Assembly (NCBI GenBank): GCA_963830065.1
Contig: CAWHLA010000012.1
Location: 62,001-126,000, forward strand
Source of the DNA: JACCZR01 sp963830065
GTDB taxonomy: Bacteria > Actinomycetota > Thermoleophilia > Solirubrobacterales > Thermoleophilaceae
Length of the DNA stretch: 64,000 nt
Direction: 5' to 3'
The notes below the pieces were generated by a model. The model did no database searches, had not been told where the DNA came from, and saw only the letters and a program-made list of their open reading frames with translations. Each line of letters begins with the position of its first letter. Within the stretch, counting starts at the first letter, position 1. Below are positions 26,575 to 35,662 of the stretch, piece after piece. The position numbers and the translations under genes were made by a program.

Positions 26575-28730
26575 AGGGACTCATCGTCACCGCCCTGCTA
26601 AGCCTCGCCGCCCTGGTCGGCGCGACGTCCGCAGGCGCGCACCTCGAGCGCCCCTCGTACTGGCCCAATCCGAACGTGGACTCCTCGGTCAAGCCGGCTA
26701 CCGGCGGCGGCGTGCCCAAGGCCCAATCGCTGCACAGCGCGCTGGACAAGAGCCGTCCGGGTCGCACGCGCGTGGCGTGTGCCGGTCGCCGGCCGAGCAC
26801 GGCGAAGCTCGACAGCGCCAAGAGCCGCCTGAGCTCGCTGAAGCGCCGGAACGCCTCCGAGAGCCAGATCGCCGCCGCTGAGCGGGACGTGGACCGCGCC
26901 CGGGGCAGCTACGAGGGCGCGGTTTCCGCCAACCCCTCGATCAAGGCGATGCAGCGCTCGCTCGACAAGGTTCGTCGCGACGGTGGCCAGTACAGGCTGC
27001 GGCCCTCGCAGCCCAGGATCAAGATGGGCCACGACGAGCGGGTGCGCCTGCTTCGCCTCAACAAGAACCTGCTCAAGCTGTGCGACACCAACTCGGTGAA
27101 CAACGCGATCAAGCGCTCGCGTAACAACGACCGCGTGGTAATCCTGCCCGCCCGCTACACCGAGCCCAAATCGCGCGACGCGCAGACCAACGACCCGCGC
27201 TGCAACCCGAGCTTGCTGCAGAAGGACGCCAGCGGCGACGACACGCCGAGCTTCGCCTACCAGGCCACCTGCCCCAACGATCAGAACCTGATCTACCTCC
27301 AGGGCCGCAAGGCGGTCCCCGACAAGGCGCTCCCAACGCCGCGCGGCGACCGGCGCGGCGTCCCCGACGAGGGGCCGTGCGTGCGCTGCAACATGCAGGT
27401 CGAGGGCTCGGGAGTGAAGCCCGAGGACGTGCTCCTGGACGCGGGCGACGCGTACAACGGCAAGGAGAAGGACCCGACCTCCAAGCCGGGCGAATTCTCC
27501 AAGCACGTCGTGTTCCGCGCCGACCGCTCCGACGGGTTCGTGGGCCGCAACATGCTCTTCAAGGGCGCGCGCGAGCACGGCTTCTACACCGAAGAGACCG
27601 ACGGCACGCGCCTGGAGAAGGTCAAGTTCTTCTGGAACGCCGACTACGGGCACTTGGCCTTCACCTCCGACCACCAGCTGGTGCAGAACTGCGACGGCTT
27701 CGGCTCGGGCGACTCGGTCGTCTACCCCGGCGCCGCGCCCGAGACCGGCGCGCAGACGACGAAGTCGTTCTGGCCCGACGCGCCGCGCCCGAACAGCACC
27801 GTTCAGAAGTGCGACTTGCGCGGGTCGGCGCTCGGGTACTCGGGCTCGATGGGCAACGCCGTGCGCATCACCCGAAACCACGTCTACGGGAACAGCACGG
27901 GCATCTCGAGCGACACGCTGTCGGCCGCCGGGCACCCCGGGTTCCCCGCCGACAGCTCGGAGATCGACCACAACTACATCTACTCCAACAACCTCGACCT
28001 CTACAAGCCGGACCCGCCGGTCAAGTCGCTGGTCGACGTGCCGATCGGGACCGGCGTGCTCTACCCGGGCATGAACGACTCCCGGGTCCACGACAACCAC
28101 TTCTTCGACAACTGGCGCGAGGGTGTGCGCCTGTTCGCGGTACCCGACGCCCTGGTCAACGGCGGCGGCGGCGAGGGCGACATCTTCCCCGGCGTCTCCT
28201 GTCCAGGCGCGCCGGCCAACGGGATCTCCACCTCGTGCAACAACCAGATGTTCGGCAACCAGATGGGCCTGGCGCCCGAGGGCTTCAAGTTCCCGAAGAC
28301 CGTGGGCGACTTCGGAAACGCCAACAGCTCGGGCACGACCGGCCGGGTCATGCGCAACGGCGTCGACTTCTGGTGGGACGAGTTCGCTGGGAACACGAAC
28401 AACTGCTGGTACAACAACAAGGGGCCCGACGGGTCCGCCGGCAGCGTCACCGGACCCGGCCCGGGCGACCCGCCCGACTTCCTGCCCTCCAACTGCTCGA
28501 ACACCGGAGTGGGCGACAGCGGCAAGATCGTGATCGAGTTCGACTGCGCGGACGGCCCCGACGAGGACACCGGCCCGCTCGACTGTCCCTGGTGGCAGGT
28601 CCCGCCCAAGCCGGGTAGCGCCGCCGCCAGCAAACAGGCTTCAGCGGTGCGGGCGGCGAGTCGCCGGTTCGACCGCAGCGAGGACGCCGACAAGCTGCGC
28701 GCGCGGGTCCGAGAGCTGTCGAAGCCCTAG
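26571..28730 (+). CDS. Secreted right-handed parallel beta-helix protein, copy 1
   Basis: 719 aa. Signal peptide KGLIVTALLSLAALVGATSAGA, then mature AHLERPSYWP. A basic, probably coiled-coil region (about 85-160) precedes an Asn/Asp/Gly-rich beta-helix (about 190-600). Its turns include RNNDRVVILPARYTEP, VVFRADRSDGFVGRNMLFKG, VRITRNHVYGNSTG and SRVHDNHFFDNW. Many Cys residues (PCVRCN, LDCPWW) suggest disulfides outside the cell. Beta-helix proteins are typically polysaccharide lyases or epimerases, or adhesins; no catalytic set was recognised. ATG 26571 is chosen for the signal peptide and the ATGA overlap with the leader ORF. A paralogue lies 2.5 kb downstream and each is followed by a small lipoprotein. 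Confidence 0.85.
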   Translation: MKGLIVTALLSLAALVGATSAGAHLERPSYWPNPNVDSSVKPATGGGVPKAQSLHSALDKSRPGRTRVACAGRRPSTAKLDSAKSRLSSLKRRNASESQIAAAERDVDRARGSYEGAVSANPSIKAMQRSLDKVRRDGGQYRLRPSQPRIKMGHDERVRLLRLNKNLLKLCDTNSVNNAIKRSRNNDRVVILPARYTEPKSRDAQTNDPRCNPSLLQKDASGDDTPSFAYQATCPNDQNLIYLQGRKAVPDKALPTPRGDRRGVPDEGPCVRCNMQVEGSGVKPEDVLLDAGDAYNGKEKDPTSKPGEFSKHVVFRADRSDGFVGRNMLFKGAREHGFYTEETDGTRLEKVKFFWNADYGHLAFTSDHQLVQNCDGFGSGDSVVYPGAAPETGAQTTKSFWPDAPRPNSTVQKCDLRGSALGYSGSMGNAVRITRNHVYGNSTGISSDTLSAAGHPGFPADSSEIDHNYIYSNNLDLYKPDPPVKSLVDVPIGTGVLYPGMNDSRVHDNHFFDNWREGVRLFAVPDALVNGGGGEGDIFPGVSCPGAPANGISTSCNNQMFGNQMGLAPEGFKFPKTVGDFGNANSSGTTGRVMRNGVDFWWDEFAGNTNNCWYNNKGPDGSAGSVTGPGPGDPPDFLPSNCSNTGVGDSGKIVIEFDCADGPDEDTGPLDCPWWQVPPKPGSAAASKQASAVRAASRRFDRSEDADKLRARVRELSKP

Positions 28731-28732
28731 CC

Positions 28733-29098
28733 GTGCGGGCGGTGGCCGCAGTGTGTGTCGCCGTGCTGTGCGCTGCGGGGGCGGGTTGCGGCGAGGGCAG
28801 CAACGGATCGCGCGGGCCGCGGACGGGGGGCGTGCGTTCGGAGGTCGCCGGCACCACCGCGGGCCTAGCCAACTGCGGACAGTGGAAGCGGGCGAACCCG
28901 CCCCAGCGCCGTAAGACGGTGGAGGACCTGCGCGGCCAGCTGACCTCGCAGGAGGACCCGAACGCTCGGTCGGTGCTCTCCGACGAACGCGCCTACGAGC
29001 TGTTCCAGCACGCCTGCCGGCAGAGCTACGCGAGCGAGATCCGTCTCTACAAGCTGTACGTGCATGCTGCGGCCTTCGAGCCGCTCCGTACCGATTAG
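28733..29098 (+). CDS. Small lipoprotein, partner of beta-helix copy 1
   Basis: 121 aa. The signal sequence RAVAAVCVAVLCAAGAGC ends in a lipobox-like AGAGC, so Cys would be lipidated and the protein tethered outside the membrane. After a Gly/Ser spacer come LANCGQWKRANPPQRR and a helical C-terminus RAYELFQHACRQSYAS / YKLYVHAAAF. It is a paralogue of the protein at 31050, which shares the LADC..W, LF..ACKQTYA and YKLYN.AAAF positions. GTG 28733 is 2 nt after the beta-helix stop. No named family was recognised. Confidence 0.75.
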   Translation: MRAVAAVCVAVLCAAGAGCGEGSNGSRGPRTGGVRSEVAGTTAGLANCGQWKRANPPQRRKTVEDLRGQLTSQEDPNARSVLSDERAYELFQHACRQSYASEIRLYKLYVHAAAFEPLRTD

Positions 29099-29132
29099 CG
29101 CCCTCGCGCCATTCCGCTTACACTTCGCCGCT

Positions 29133-31080
29133 GTGCGTCGCCTGAGCAGGGGTGTGTGCGTCTTGGTTGTCCTCGGGGCAGCCGTGCTCGCCGGCGCCAC
29201 CACGGCGTCCGCGCACATCGAGAGGGCCTCCTACTGGCCCGCCCCCGCCGCCGACTTCTCGCTCAAGCCCGCCGCCGGCGGGCAAGGTGCCGCTCAAGCG
29301 CAGCCTGTACACCTCGCTGCGTCGCCGCCCGGCGGGCGTCACGCGCGTGGTCTGCCGGGGCAACCCCCCGAGCACGCGCAGGCTCAACCGCCTCAAGCGG
29401 CGCCTGCGCCAGCTGCGCCGCCGCCACGCATCCAAGCGCCGCATCCGCCGCATGAAGCAGCGCGTTGCCGGCGCCCGCCGCAAGTTCCGCGGCGCCACGC
29501 GCCGGAACACCTCCATCCGCAACCTGCGCAAGTCGCTGAACTCAGTTAGGCGCAAGGGCTACAAGATCCGGCCGAGCCAGCCGACCATCCGCATGAGCCG
29601 CCGCCAGCGCCGCAAGCTCTTGAGCTTCAACGAGAAGCTGGTGGCCAAGTGCAAGACCAACTCGATCCAGACCGCCGTCAACCGCTCGCGAAACAACGAC
29701 CGAGTAGTGGTCATGCCCGGCCTGTACACCGAGCCGCGCTCACGGCGATCCCCCACCCACGACCCCAAGTGCCGCGGGCTGCTGCAGCAGAACGACGAGC
29801 AGTCGGCCGAGGCGCTGTCCTACCAGTACCAGGCCACCTGCCCCAACGACCAGAACCTGATCTCGGTCGTGGGCCGCCGGGTGGGACCGGGCAAGGATCC
29901 CCAGCCGCCGCGGTTCGACCGCCAGGGCGGCATCCCCAACATCGGCGCCTGCGTGCGCTGCAACGTCCAGATCGAGGGGTCGGGTGCCACCCCGGACGAC
30001 GTGACCATCGACGCCGGGCGCGTCGCCTCAGGCGACAAGGGGCCGATCAACGCGGTCAAGGACGTGGTCATCCGGGCCGACCGCGCCGACGGGTTCGTGC
30101 TCGCCAACGTCAAGACCCGGCACGCCAAGGAGCACAACATCTACGTGCTCGAGGCCGACGGCTACCTGCTGGATCGCTTCAAGACCTACTACGCCGGTGA
30201 GTACGGCGTGCTCACCTTCGTCGAGGACCACGGGGTGATGCAGAACTGCGACGCCGCCGGCCACGGCGACTCGGGCTGTACCCGGGCGCGGGCGCGGAGA
30301 CCGGTGAGGAGACCCGCGAAGGAAGCCGGCGCTACAACCAGCAGGTCCGCTACTGCGACACGCCACCACAACGCCTCCGGCTACTCAGGGACGGCGTCCA
30401 ACGGAATCTGGGTGCACCACAACAACATCTACGACAACGCGCTCGGCTTCACCACCGACGTGTTCACCGCGTCGGGCCACCCGGGCTTCCCGCAGGACTC
30501 CGACCTCGTCGAGAACAACAACTTCTACTCGAACAACTTCAACCCCTACGTGAAGGGGTCCGACGTGGTCCCGACCGTGCCGGTCCCTGTGGGCACGGGG
30601 CTGTGGATCGCCGGCGGCAACAACAACGTGGTGCGCAACAACCGCTTCTGGGACAACTGGCGACGCGGGACGATGCTGTTCGCCGTCCCCGACGCCGTGG
30701 TCTGCGGCCCGGCCGCCGGAGGCAACGAGCAGTTCGGCTGCAGCGCCGGCAAGTTCTCGACCTCCTACCGCAACAGGTTCCACAACAACGCCATGGGCCG
30801 CACACCGGGTGGGCGTCGCGATCCCAACGGCGTCGACTTCTGGTGGGACAACTTCATCAACAACACCAACAACTGCTGGTACGCCAACACCGGCAAGGAC
30901 GGCAACGAGGCCAGCGTCACCAGCAGCCCGCCGCGACCGTTGCTCCCGTCCAACTGCGCGACCAGCCGCGGTGTCACCGGGCCCGCAGAGGAAGGCGAGC
31001 TGCTGGCCTGCTTCGCGGACTTCACCGCGGGTGACAAGTCGAAGTGCCCGTGGTTCAAGACGCCGCCCGAGCCGCAGTAG
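29133..31080 (+). pseudogene. Secreted beta-helix protein, copy 2, with three frame breaks
   Basis: Paralogue of the gene at 26571. The GTG 29133 frame gives the signal peptide CVLVVLGAAVLAGATTASA and AHIERASYWPAPAADFSLKP. An extra G near 29282 moves the rest (KVPLKRSLYTSLRRRPAGVT onward) to another frame. A second break near 30276 (one base missing) and a third near 30362 (one extra) put an ~85-nt stretch out of frame; read correctly it gives YPGAGAETGEETREG, aligning with YPGAAPETGAQTTKS of copy 1. With all three corrected the product is 648 aa and colinear with copy 1. The rest is clean, so sequencing error is the likelier reading. Ends in a CPWFKTPPEPQ tail like copy 1. Confidence 0.78.
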
Positions 31081-31436
31081 CGGCGCTGGCGACGCTCGCA
31101 CTCGCGGGCTGCTCCTCGGGCTCCGGCAACGACCCGGGCCCGCCCCCCGGGACCGGAGGCGAGCGCATCGGCACGCCCGTCCGGCTGGCCGACTGCAGCG
31201 ACTGGGAGCAGGCCTCGCTTCGCCAGCGCTTCGGCACCGTGCGAGAGATCCGCGGGATCGCCGGCGGGCCGACCGGCACGGTCAAGGACCAGTACGGCAA
31301 CACGCTGCCCGACGACAAGGCGGTGAAGCTGTTCGACCGCGCCTGCAAGCAGACCTACGCGCGCGGCTTCAAGCTGTACAAGCTCTACAACCGGGCGGCG
31401 GCGTTCAGCGCGCCGCGCAAGCCCGAGCAGCGCTAG
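31050..31436 (+). CDS. Small lipoprotein, partner of beta-helix copy 2
   Basis: About 128 aa. The signal sequence VVQDAARAAVAALATLALAGC ends in lipobox LAGC. Mature part: a Ser/Gly/Pro spacer, then VRLADCSDWEQASLRQRFGTV and a C-terminal VKLFDRACKQTYARGF / YKLYNRAAAF. These positions match the lipoprotein at 28733. The GTG (31050, or 31044) lies inside the last codons of the upstream beta-helix gene, so the pair overlaps by about 31 nt and is probably coupled. Function unknown; the conserved pairing suggests a surface complex with the beta-helix protein (inference). Confidence 0.72.
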   Translation: MVQDAARAAVAALATLALAGCSSGSGNDPGPPPGTGGERIGTPVRLADCSDWEQASLRQRFGTVREIRGIAGGPTGTVKDQYGNTLPDDKAVKLFDRACKQTYARGFKLYKLYNRAAAFSAPRKPEQR

Positions 31437-31465
31437 CTAGCGCTTGGAACCGGCGCGGCCCTCTG

Positions 31466-31493
31466 AAAAGTCGTCAGCCGCCTGACGACTTTT
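31466..31493. terminator. Palindrome copy 2, bidirectional terminator
   Basis: A perfect 12-bp inverted repeat (AAAAGTCGTCAG and CTGACGACTTTT) around loop CCGC, between convergent genes ending at 31436 and 31510. The A4/T4 flanks make it a plausible intrinsic terminator in both directions. Same family as the elements at 12811 and 61020. Confidence 0.8.
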
Positions 31494-31509
31494 CCTGCCC
31501 GCGTGCCCG

Positions 31510-33786
31510 CTACGGCCGCGCGAGCCTGAAGTAGGCGCGCAACCGGCGCGGGCTGCGCAGCAAGCCCCGGTCGGCCACCATCACCGCGCGGACCCTGCCG
31601 CGCCGCACCAGGAACACCGCGCGGGAGCCAGGCGCGCGCCACAGGTTCCGAACCAGCTGCTTCTCACCACGCAGCACCCGCTTGAGGCGCCCGAGCGAGT
31701 CACCGGGCGAGAGGCGCCGAGCGCCGTGGTCGGTCGCGGTGGCCACGATCAGAGCCGCCCGGCCGCGGCTCGTGTACGCCACCACCAGCTTGCCGCCGCG
31801 CTTGACGCAGTAGGCGAAGCGCCGCCGGGTCATGCGGCTGGGCAGGCCGGCCCGGCTGGCCGTGGCCGTGAACAATTGGCCGAGGCGGATGCGTTTGTAG
31901 CCCAGGGCGCCTAGGCGGGCGCGCGAGCCGAGGCACACCGGCTTGGGCGCCGCGGGCTGGGTCTGGGCCTGGCCGCCGTTCTGGGCGGCCGAGGGGAAGA
32001 AGTTCGAAGCCGGCGCGGTCACCGGGCCGGTGCCGGGCTTGTCGGCCACCGGCAGACGGAAGTCGATGTTCGAGACCTGGACGCTGAACGTGCCGTTGGA
32101 GGCGCGGGAGTACGGCGCATCCTTGCCCAGCAGCTCGAGCTTGGCCTGGTGGCCCGCCGCGAACTTCCACCCGTTCGGGTGGAGCTGGAAGACCTGGCGG
32201 CCGAAGGCAACCGGCCGGTAGACGCCGCGCGCGACCAGGGTCTGCGTGCCGTCGGGCGCGACGTCCCACAGGCGTCCGATCACGTGAGGGAAGTTGCCGC
32301 TCCACTGCAGGTCGGCGATCACCGTGGGCGAGCCGAGCAGCGTGTAGCCGGAGCCGGTCGCCTTCGGCAGGCGCCAGGTGGCCACACCGCTCTGGTCGGC
32401 GCCCGGGGTGGTCTTGCAGGGGTCGCCGCCCCCGCTGATGGGATCGACCTCGATGTCCACATTGGGGTTGCCGCCGGCCGACAGATAGCTCTTCGCGCCG
32501 CCGGCCCGGAGGCGGACCTCGCCGGGGCTGAGGTCGTTCCAGGACTTGGCCAGGTAGGGGCCGCCCGACGGGGCGCTGGCGGGGCAGGTCTGGGTGAGCG
32601 CCTCGGCGCCCTGGAGGGTCGACTGCGAGGTGTTGCCCTTCACGTAGCGGTCGAACCACTCGAACTGGCGCTGGGCGAGGAGGTCCTCGTCCGCGTCCTT
32701 GCCCTGGCCACGCTGGTGGCCGAAGTCGAAGTGCATCTGCGAGACAGGCACGTTCGGATGCGTGTCCTTGACGAGGTTGGCGTAGCGAACGGCCTCGTCG
32801 ACCGGGAAGAGGTCGTCGGTGAAGCCGTTGGCGATCAAGAGCGGGGCGGGGGCGACCGAGCGGTTGAGGTAGTAGGCCGAGTGGTTCGTGGAGATCTCTT
32901 CCTTGAGGTCCTCGATCACCGGGTCGTCGTACAAGAACTCGCCGGCGTTGACGCGCCAGTACCAACTGGTCAGGTCGGCATCGGGGTCAGTCCCCGCGGG
33001 CGCGTAGTAGCCGCTCAGCGAGCCGAGCGCGTACAGGCCGAGCACGAAGCTGTTCTTGGCGATGCCAGTGGGGTTGAGGTCGGCCGTGTCGCTGGTCGTC
33101 TGGTAGTCGAGCGTGCGGCCGTTGGGGACCAGCGAGTAGACGAGGTCGGACCAGGGGATGACCGGCGCGGCCGCGGCAATCTCCATCGGCGTTCCGTTCG
33201 GGCTCTTCCAGGGGGAGTAGGAGCCGTCCGGGTTGCGGATGCGGTTCTTCAGCGCTGCCAGCTGCATGCTCTGGCCGCCACCGTAGGAGGGACCGGTCAC
33301 GCCGATCTTCTTGGGCTGGATCAGGTTCTCGTCGGCGAGCAGGCCGGCCAGGTACTGGGTGTCTCTTACTTCGAAGCGAGAGTCGGCGAGGTGGATCCAG
33401 CCCTTGGCGCAGCCCGTGGGGTCGGCGGTGCGGCTCGCGGCCGAACCGCACGACTCGCCGAAGCCTCGCGCGGTGTAGCTGAGGACGGCGTAGCCGCGGT
33501 CGGCCCAGGGCTTGGCCGGTCCGAGCCCACTCTTCGAGCCGCCCCAGCCGTGCAGCTGGACCACGAGCGGGAACGGACCGTCGCCGCTGGTCGGCAGCGT
33601 GACGTTGACGTCGAGCGGGACGCCGTCGTGAGAGTCGACGCGGCTGTTCACCTCGCCGGGGCAGAACCGCACGCCGTCCTGAGCGGTGCAAGCCAGCCCG
33701 AACGGCGCGGGCGCGGCTTGTGCGGCGGCCGGCGCAGCGAGTGCGATGAGCGCAAGGGCGCCCGCAATGGTCAGTCGTCGTCTAAT
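31510..33786 (-). CDS. Secreted CocE/NonD-type hydrolase (X-Pro dipeptidyl-peptidase S15 fold)
   Basis: 758 codons. The N-terminus RRRLTIAGALALIALAAPAAAQA is a clear signal peptide. The alpha/beta hydrolase domain has VVQLHGWGGSKSG, the nucleophile GPSYGGGQS, acid in ANGFTDDLFP, and His in MHFDFGHQRGQG. A jelly-roll C-terminal domain of the S15 type follows (FPHVIGRLWDVAPDGTQ), then ~130 basic residues with no recognised domain. It likely cleaves acyl or aminoacyl bonds outside the cell. Start: no ATG/GTG/TTG precedes the signal peptide; ATT 33786 sits 5 nt after AAGGAG and gives an ideal N-terminus, so a rare AUU start or a base error is inferred. Internal GTG 33672 would lose the signal. 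Confidence 0.82.
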   Translation of the reverse strand: MRRRLTIAGALALIALAAPAAAQAAPAPFGLACTAQDGVRFCPGEVNSRVDSHDGVPLDVNVTLPTSGDGPFPLVVQLHGWGGSKSGLGPAKPWADRGYAVLSYTARGFGESCGSAASRTADPTGCAKGWIHLADSRFEVRDTQYLAGLLADENLIQPKKIGVTGPSYGGGQSMQLAALKNRIRNPDGSYSPWKSPNGTPMEIAAAAPVIPWSDLVYSLVPNGRTLDYQTTSDTADLNPTGIAKNSFVLGLYALGSLSGYYAPAGTDPDADLTSWYWRVNAGEFLYDDPVIEDLKEEISTNHSAYYLNRSVAPAPLLIANGFTDDLFPVDEAVRYANLVKDTHPNVPVSQMHFDFGHQRGQGKDADEDLLAQRQFEWFDRYVKGNTSQSTLQGAEALTQTCPASAPSGGPYLAKSWNDLSPGEVRLRAGGAKSYLSAGGNPNVDIEVDPISGGGDPCKTTPGADQSGVATWRLPKATGSGYTLLGSPTVIADLQWSGNFPHVIGRLWDVAPDGTQTLVARGVYRPVAFGRQVFQLHPNGWKFAAGHQAKLELLGKDAPYSRASNGTFSVQVSNIDFRLPVADKPGTGPVTAPASNFFPSAAQNGGQAQTQPAAPKPVCLGSRARLGALGYKRIRLGQLFTATASRAGLPSRMTRRRFAYCVKRGGKLVVAYTSRGRAALIVATATDHGARRLSPGDSLGRLKRVLRGEKQLVRNLWRAPGSRAVFLVRRGRVRAVMVADRGLLRSPRRLRAYFRLARP

Positions 33787-33890
33787 CAGAACTCCTTCCC
33801 CTTCGTAAGGAGGCTAGTCGGACGCGTTCGCGCTTTCGCCGGTCGGGTGCGCCGGGTTACGATCGCGCCTCCTTCGAGAGGGGAGAGTCC

Positions 33891-34650
33891 TTGGCGGTAG
33901 CAGCGGCGGTACTGAGCGAGACCCAGCGGAGCGTGCTGGAGGCGGTGTGCGACACGTACGTGCCCTCGGTGGAGTCAACGTCAGCGGCGACCCGATCGAG
34001 CGCGAGTTCCTGGCGCGGTCGGCGGGCGACATGCTGGTCGCCGCGCAGATCGAGGGGATGTTCGCCGACACGCTGCTGGAGGAGGAGATCGCCCAGGTCG
34101 CCGGCCTGCTGGACGCGATCGCAGGGGAGGGGTTCCTGGATGCCGACCTGGCAGGGCGCACCGCGTTGCTCCTCGGTCTGGCCGACGCCGACCCGGACGC
34201 GAAGCTCGGCCTGACGCAGCTCAAGGCGCTGACCATGCTGCTCTTCTACGGCGCACCCGACGAGACCACGGGGCGCAACGCGAACTGGGAGGCGATCGGC
34301 TACCCGGGCCCGGTGTCTGCGGCTCCGACCGCCGACGAGGCGCCGAAGACGATCGAGCTGGTGGGGCTGTCGGGCACGTCGGAGACGCTGACGTGCGACG
34401 TGGTGATCGTCGGCTCGGGCGCCGGCGGCTCGGTGATCGCGGCGGAGTGCGCGCGCGCCGGCAAGAGCGTGCTGGTGCTCGAGATGGGCCAGTACAAGAA
34501 CGAGCAGGACTTCAACCAGCTCGAGGTGCAGGGCTACCAGGAGATGTACTACGGCGGCGGCCTGGCCGCGTCGGAGAGCGGGTCGATTTCCGTGCTGGCC
34601 GGCTCGACGCTGGGCGGCGGGACCGTTGTGAATTACATGAACTGCATCCC
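33891..34650 (+). pseudogene. GMC-type oxidoreductase / long-chain alcohol oxidase, 3' truncated and frameshifted
   Basis: N-terminal ~250 residues of an FAD-dependent GMC oxidoreductase of the fatty-alcohol oxidase type. It begins (TTG 33891) VLSETQRSVLEAVCDTYVPS, breaks near 33972 (one G missing), then continues GDPIEREFLARSAGDML. The FAD-binding motif is CDVVIVGSGAGGSVIAAECA, followed by VLAGSTLGGGTVVNYMNCIP. The remaining ~400 residues with the substrate and catalytic His regions are missing. At about 34650 the sequence passes directly into the second half of an MFS gene in another frame. This is a deletion scar or an assembly join. Confidence 0.75.
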
Positions 34651-35136
34651 GACGCCCACATGGACGACGCCGGCGAGTCCCTGTCCGCGGTGGGCCTCGT
34701 GATCTCGCTGCACGTCGGCGGCATGTTCATCCCGTCGCCGGTGACCGGCGTCCTGGCCGACCGCTTCGGGCGGATACCCGTCATCGCCGGCGGTGGCGTC
34801 GCGCTGATCGCGGCTGGGGCGATGGCGGCGGTGTCGCCCGGCGACGAGGTAGTCCTCATGGCCGCCGCGCTCATCTTCCTCGGCCTCGGGTGGAACTTCG
34901 GGCTGGTCGGCGGCAGCGCCCTGCTCACCGATGCGGTCGAACCAGAACGCCGGGCCCAGACCCAGGGCGCTGCCGACCTGGTCATGGGCCTCACCGGCGT
35001 GAGCGGCAATCTCGTCGCCGGCCCGCTCTTCCACGCCGGCGCCTTCGGGGTCCTCGGCCTCGGTGCCGTCGCGATCGGCCTGGGCCTGATCGTGCTGGCG
35101 GCGCGCAACCGCCCCGCCTTGGCCACGGCGACCTGA
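34651..35136 (+). pseudogene. MFS transporter remnant, C-terminal half only
   Basis: About 161 codons reading DAHMDDAGESLSAVGLVISL, then PVTGVLADRFGRIPVIAGGG, the MFS motif A repeated at the start of the C-terminal six-helix bundle. Helices then continue to ALGAVAIGLGLIVLAARNRP. A normal MFS protein would have ~200 more residues upstream. The frame has no good start and joins the truncated GMC gene without a gap. Nothing suggests a functional half-transporter. Confidence 0.72.
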
Positions 35137-35176
35137 GCGCCGTTTCCGACCCGGAGTCCCTGGGCAGGACCTAACC

Positions 35177-35329
35177 ATGGTCAAAAGACTTCTCAATCAG
35201 GTAATGCGCGGCGGTGCCGCGCGCGGCGGACACGGACGGCGCGGCGGGCACGCCCACCGAGGCGGCGGCTCCAGCGGGGCCAAGATCGGCTCGATGGTGG
35301 AGCGCTACCTGCGCAACCGCCGGCGCTAA
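35177..35329 (+). CDS. Small basic Gly/Arg-rich protein, 50 aa
   Basis: Encodes MVKRLLNQVMRGGAARGG, a His/Gly/Arg-rich middle (GHGRRGGHAHRGGG), and SGAKIGSMVERYLRNRRR. Strongly basic with two short helices at the ends. Weak AGGA ribosome site 9 nt before ATG. It ends 3 nt before the convergent TfoX-domain gene. No family was recognised. Its ordered ends and composition argue for a real small, possibly nucleic-acid-binding, protein. Confidence 0.5.
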   Translation: MVKRLLNQVMRGGAARGGHGRRGGHAHRGGGSSGAKIGSMVERYLRNRRR

Positions 35330-35332
35330 GCC

Positions 35333-35662
35333 CTATTTAGGGGGCAGCCCGCTGGCGAAGTCCGCCCCTGCATCAACCCAGCGGGCCAGTTCCCCCTCCT
35401 CGGCGGTGCCGGAGGAATCCACCAGCACCGTGCTCTTCATCGGCCTGCCGGTGAAGTCGAACGGCCGCACGGCGGGCTCTTCGAGGGCGAGCGGGCCGGC
35501 CTCGTCGCCGAGCCGGACGATCAGGTCCTCGTCCATCACCCCGCAGCACATGTTGCCGTTCAGCATGAACGCGATCCCGCCGAACATCTTGCGCTCGGAG
35601 AAGCCCTCGCGGCCCCCGACCAGCTCGCGGACGCGGTCCGCGAGGCGCTCGTCGTAGGCCAT
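35333..35662 (-). CDS. TfoX/Sxy N-terminal domain protein
   Basis: 109 aa. Reads YDERLADRVRELVGGREGFS then ERKMFGGIAFMLNGNMCCGV, the TfoX_N signature K-MFGG-x-x-F-x-x-x-G-N-M. Stand-alone TfoX_N proteins are widespread in actinobacteria and are not shown to act in competence. It starts with ATG sharing one base with the stop of the upstream methyltransferase (TGATG), so the two are coupled. A weak CMD-like tail follows (LARWVDAGADFASGLPP). Confidence 0.85.
   Translation of the reverse strand: MAYDERLADRVRELVGGREGFSERKMFGGIAFMLNGNMCCGVMDEDLIVRLGDEAGPLALEEPAVRPFDFTGRPMKSTVLVDSSGTAEEGELARWVDAGADFASGLPPK

Noticed and set aside
33786..33812. Hairpin (CTCCTT/AAGGAG) that could hide the ribosome site of the CocE-like gene
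   Set aside because: The left arm overlaps the likely -10 (TAGCCT, 33811-33816 minus), so it would not be in the transcript.
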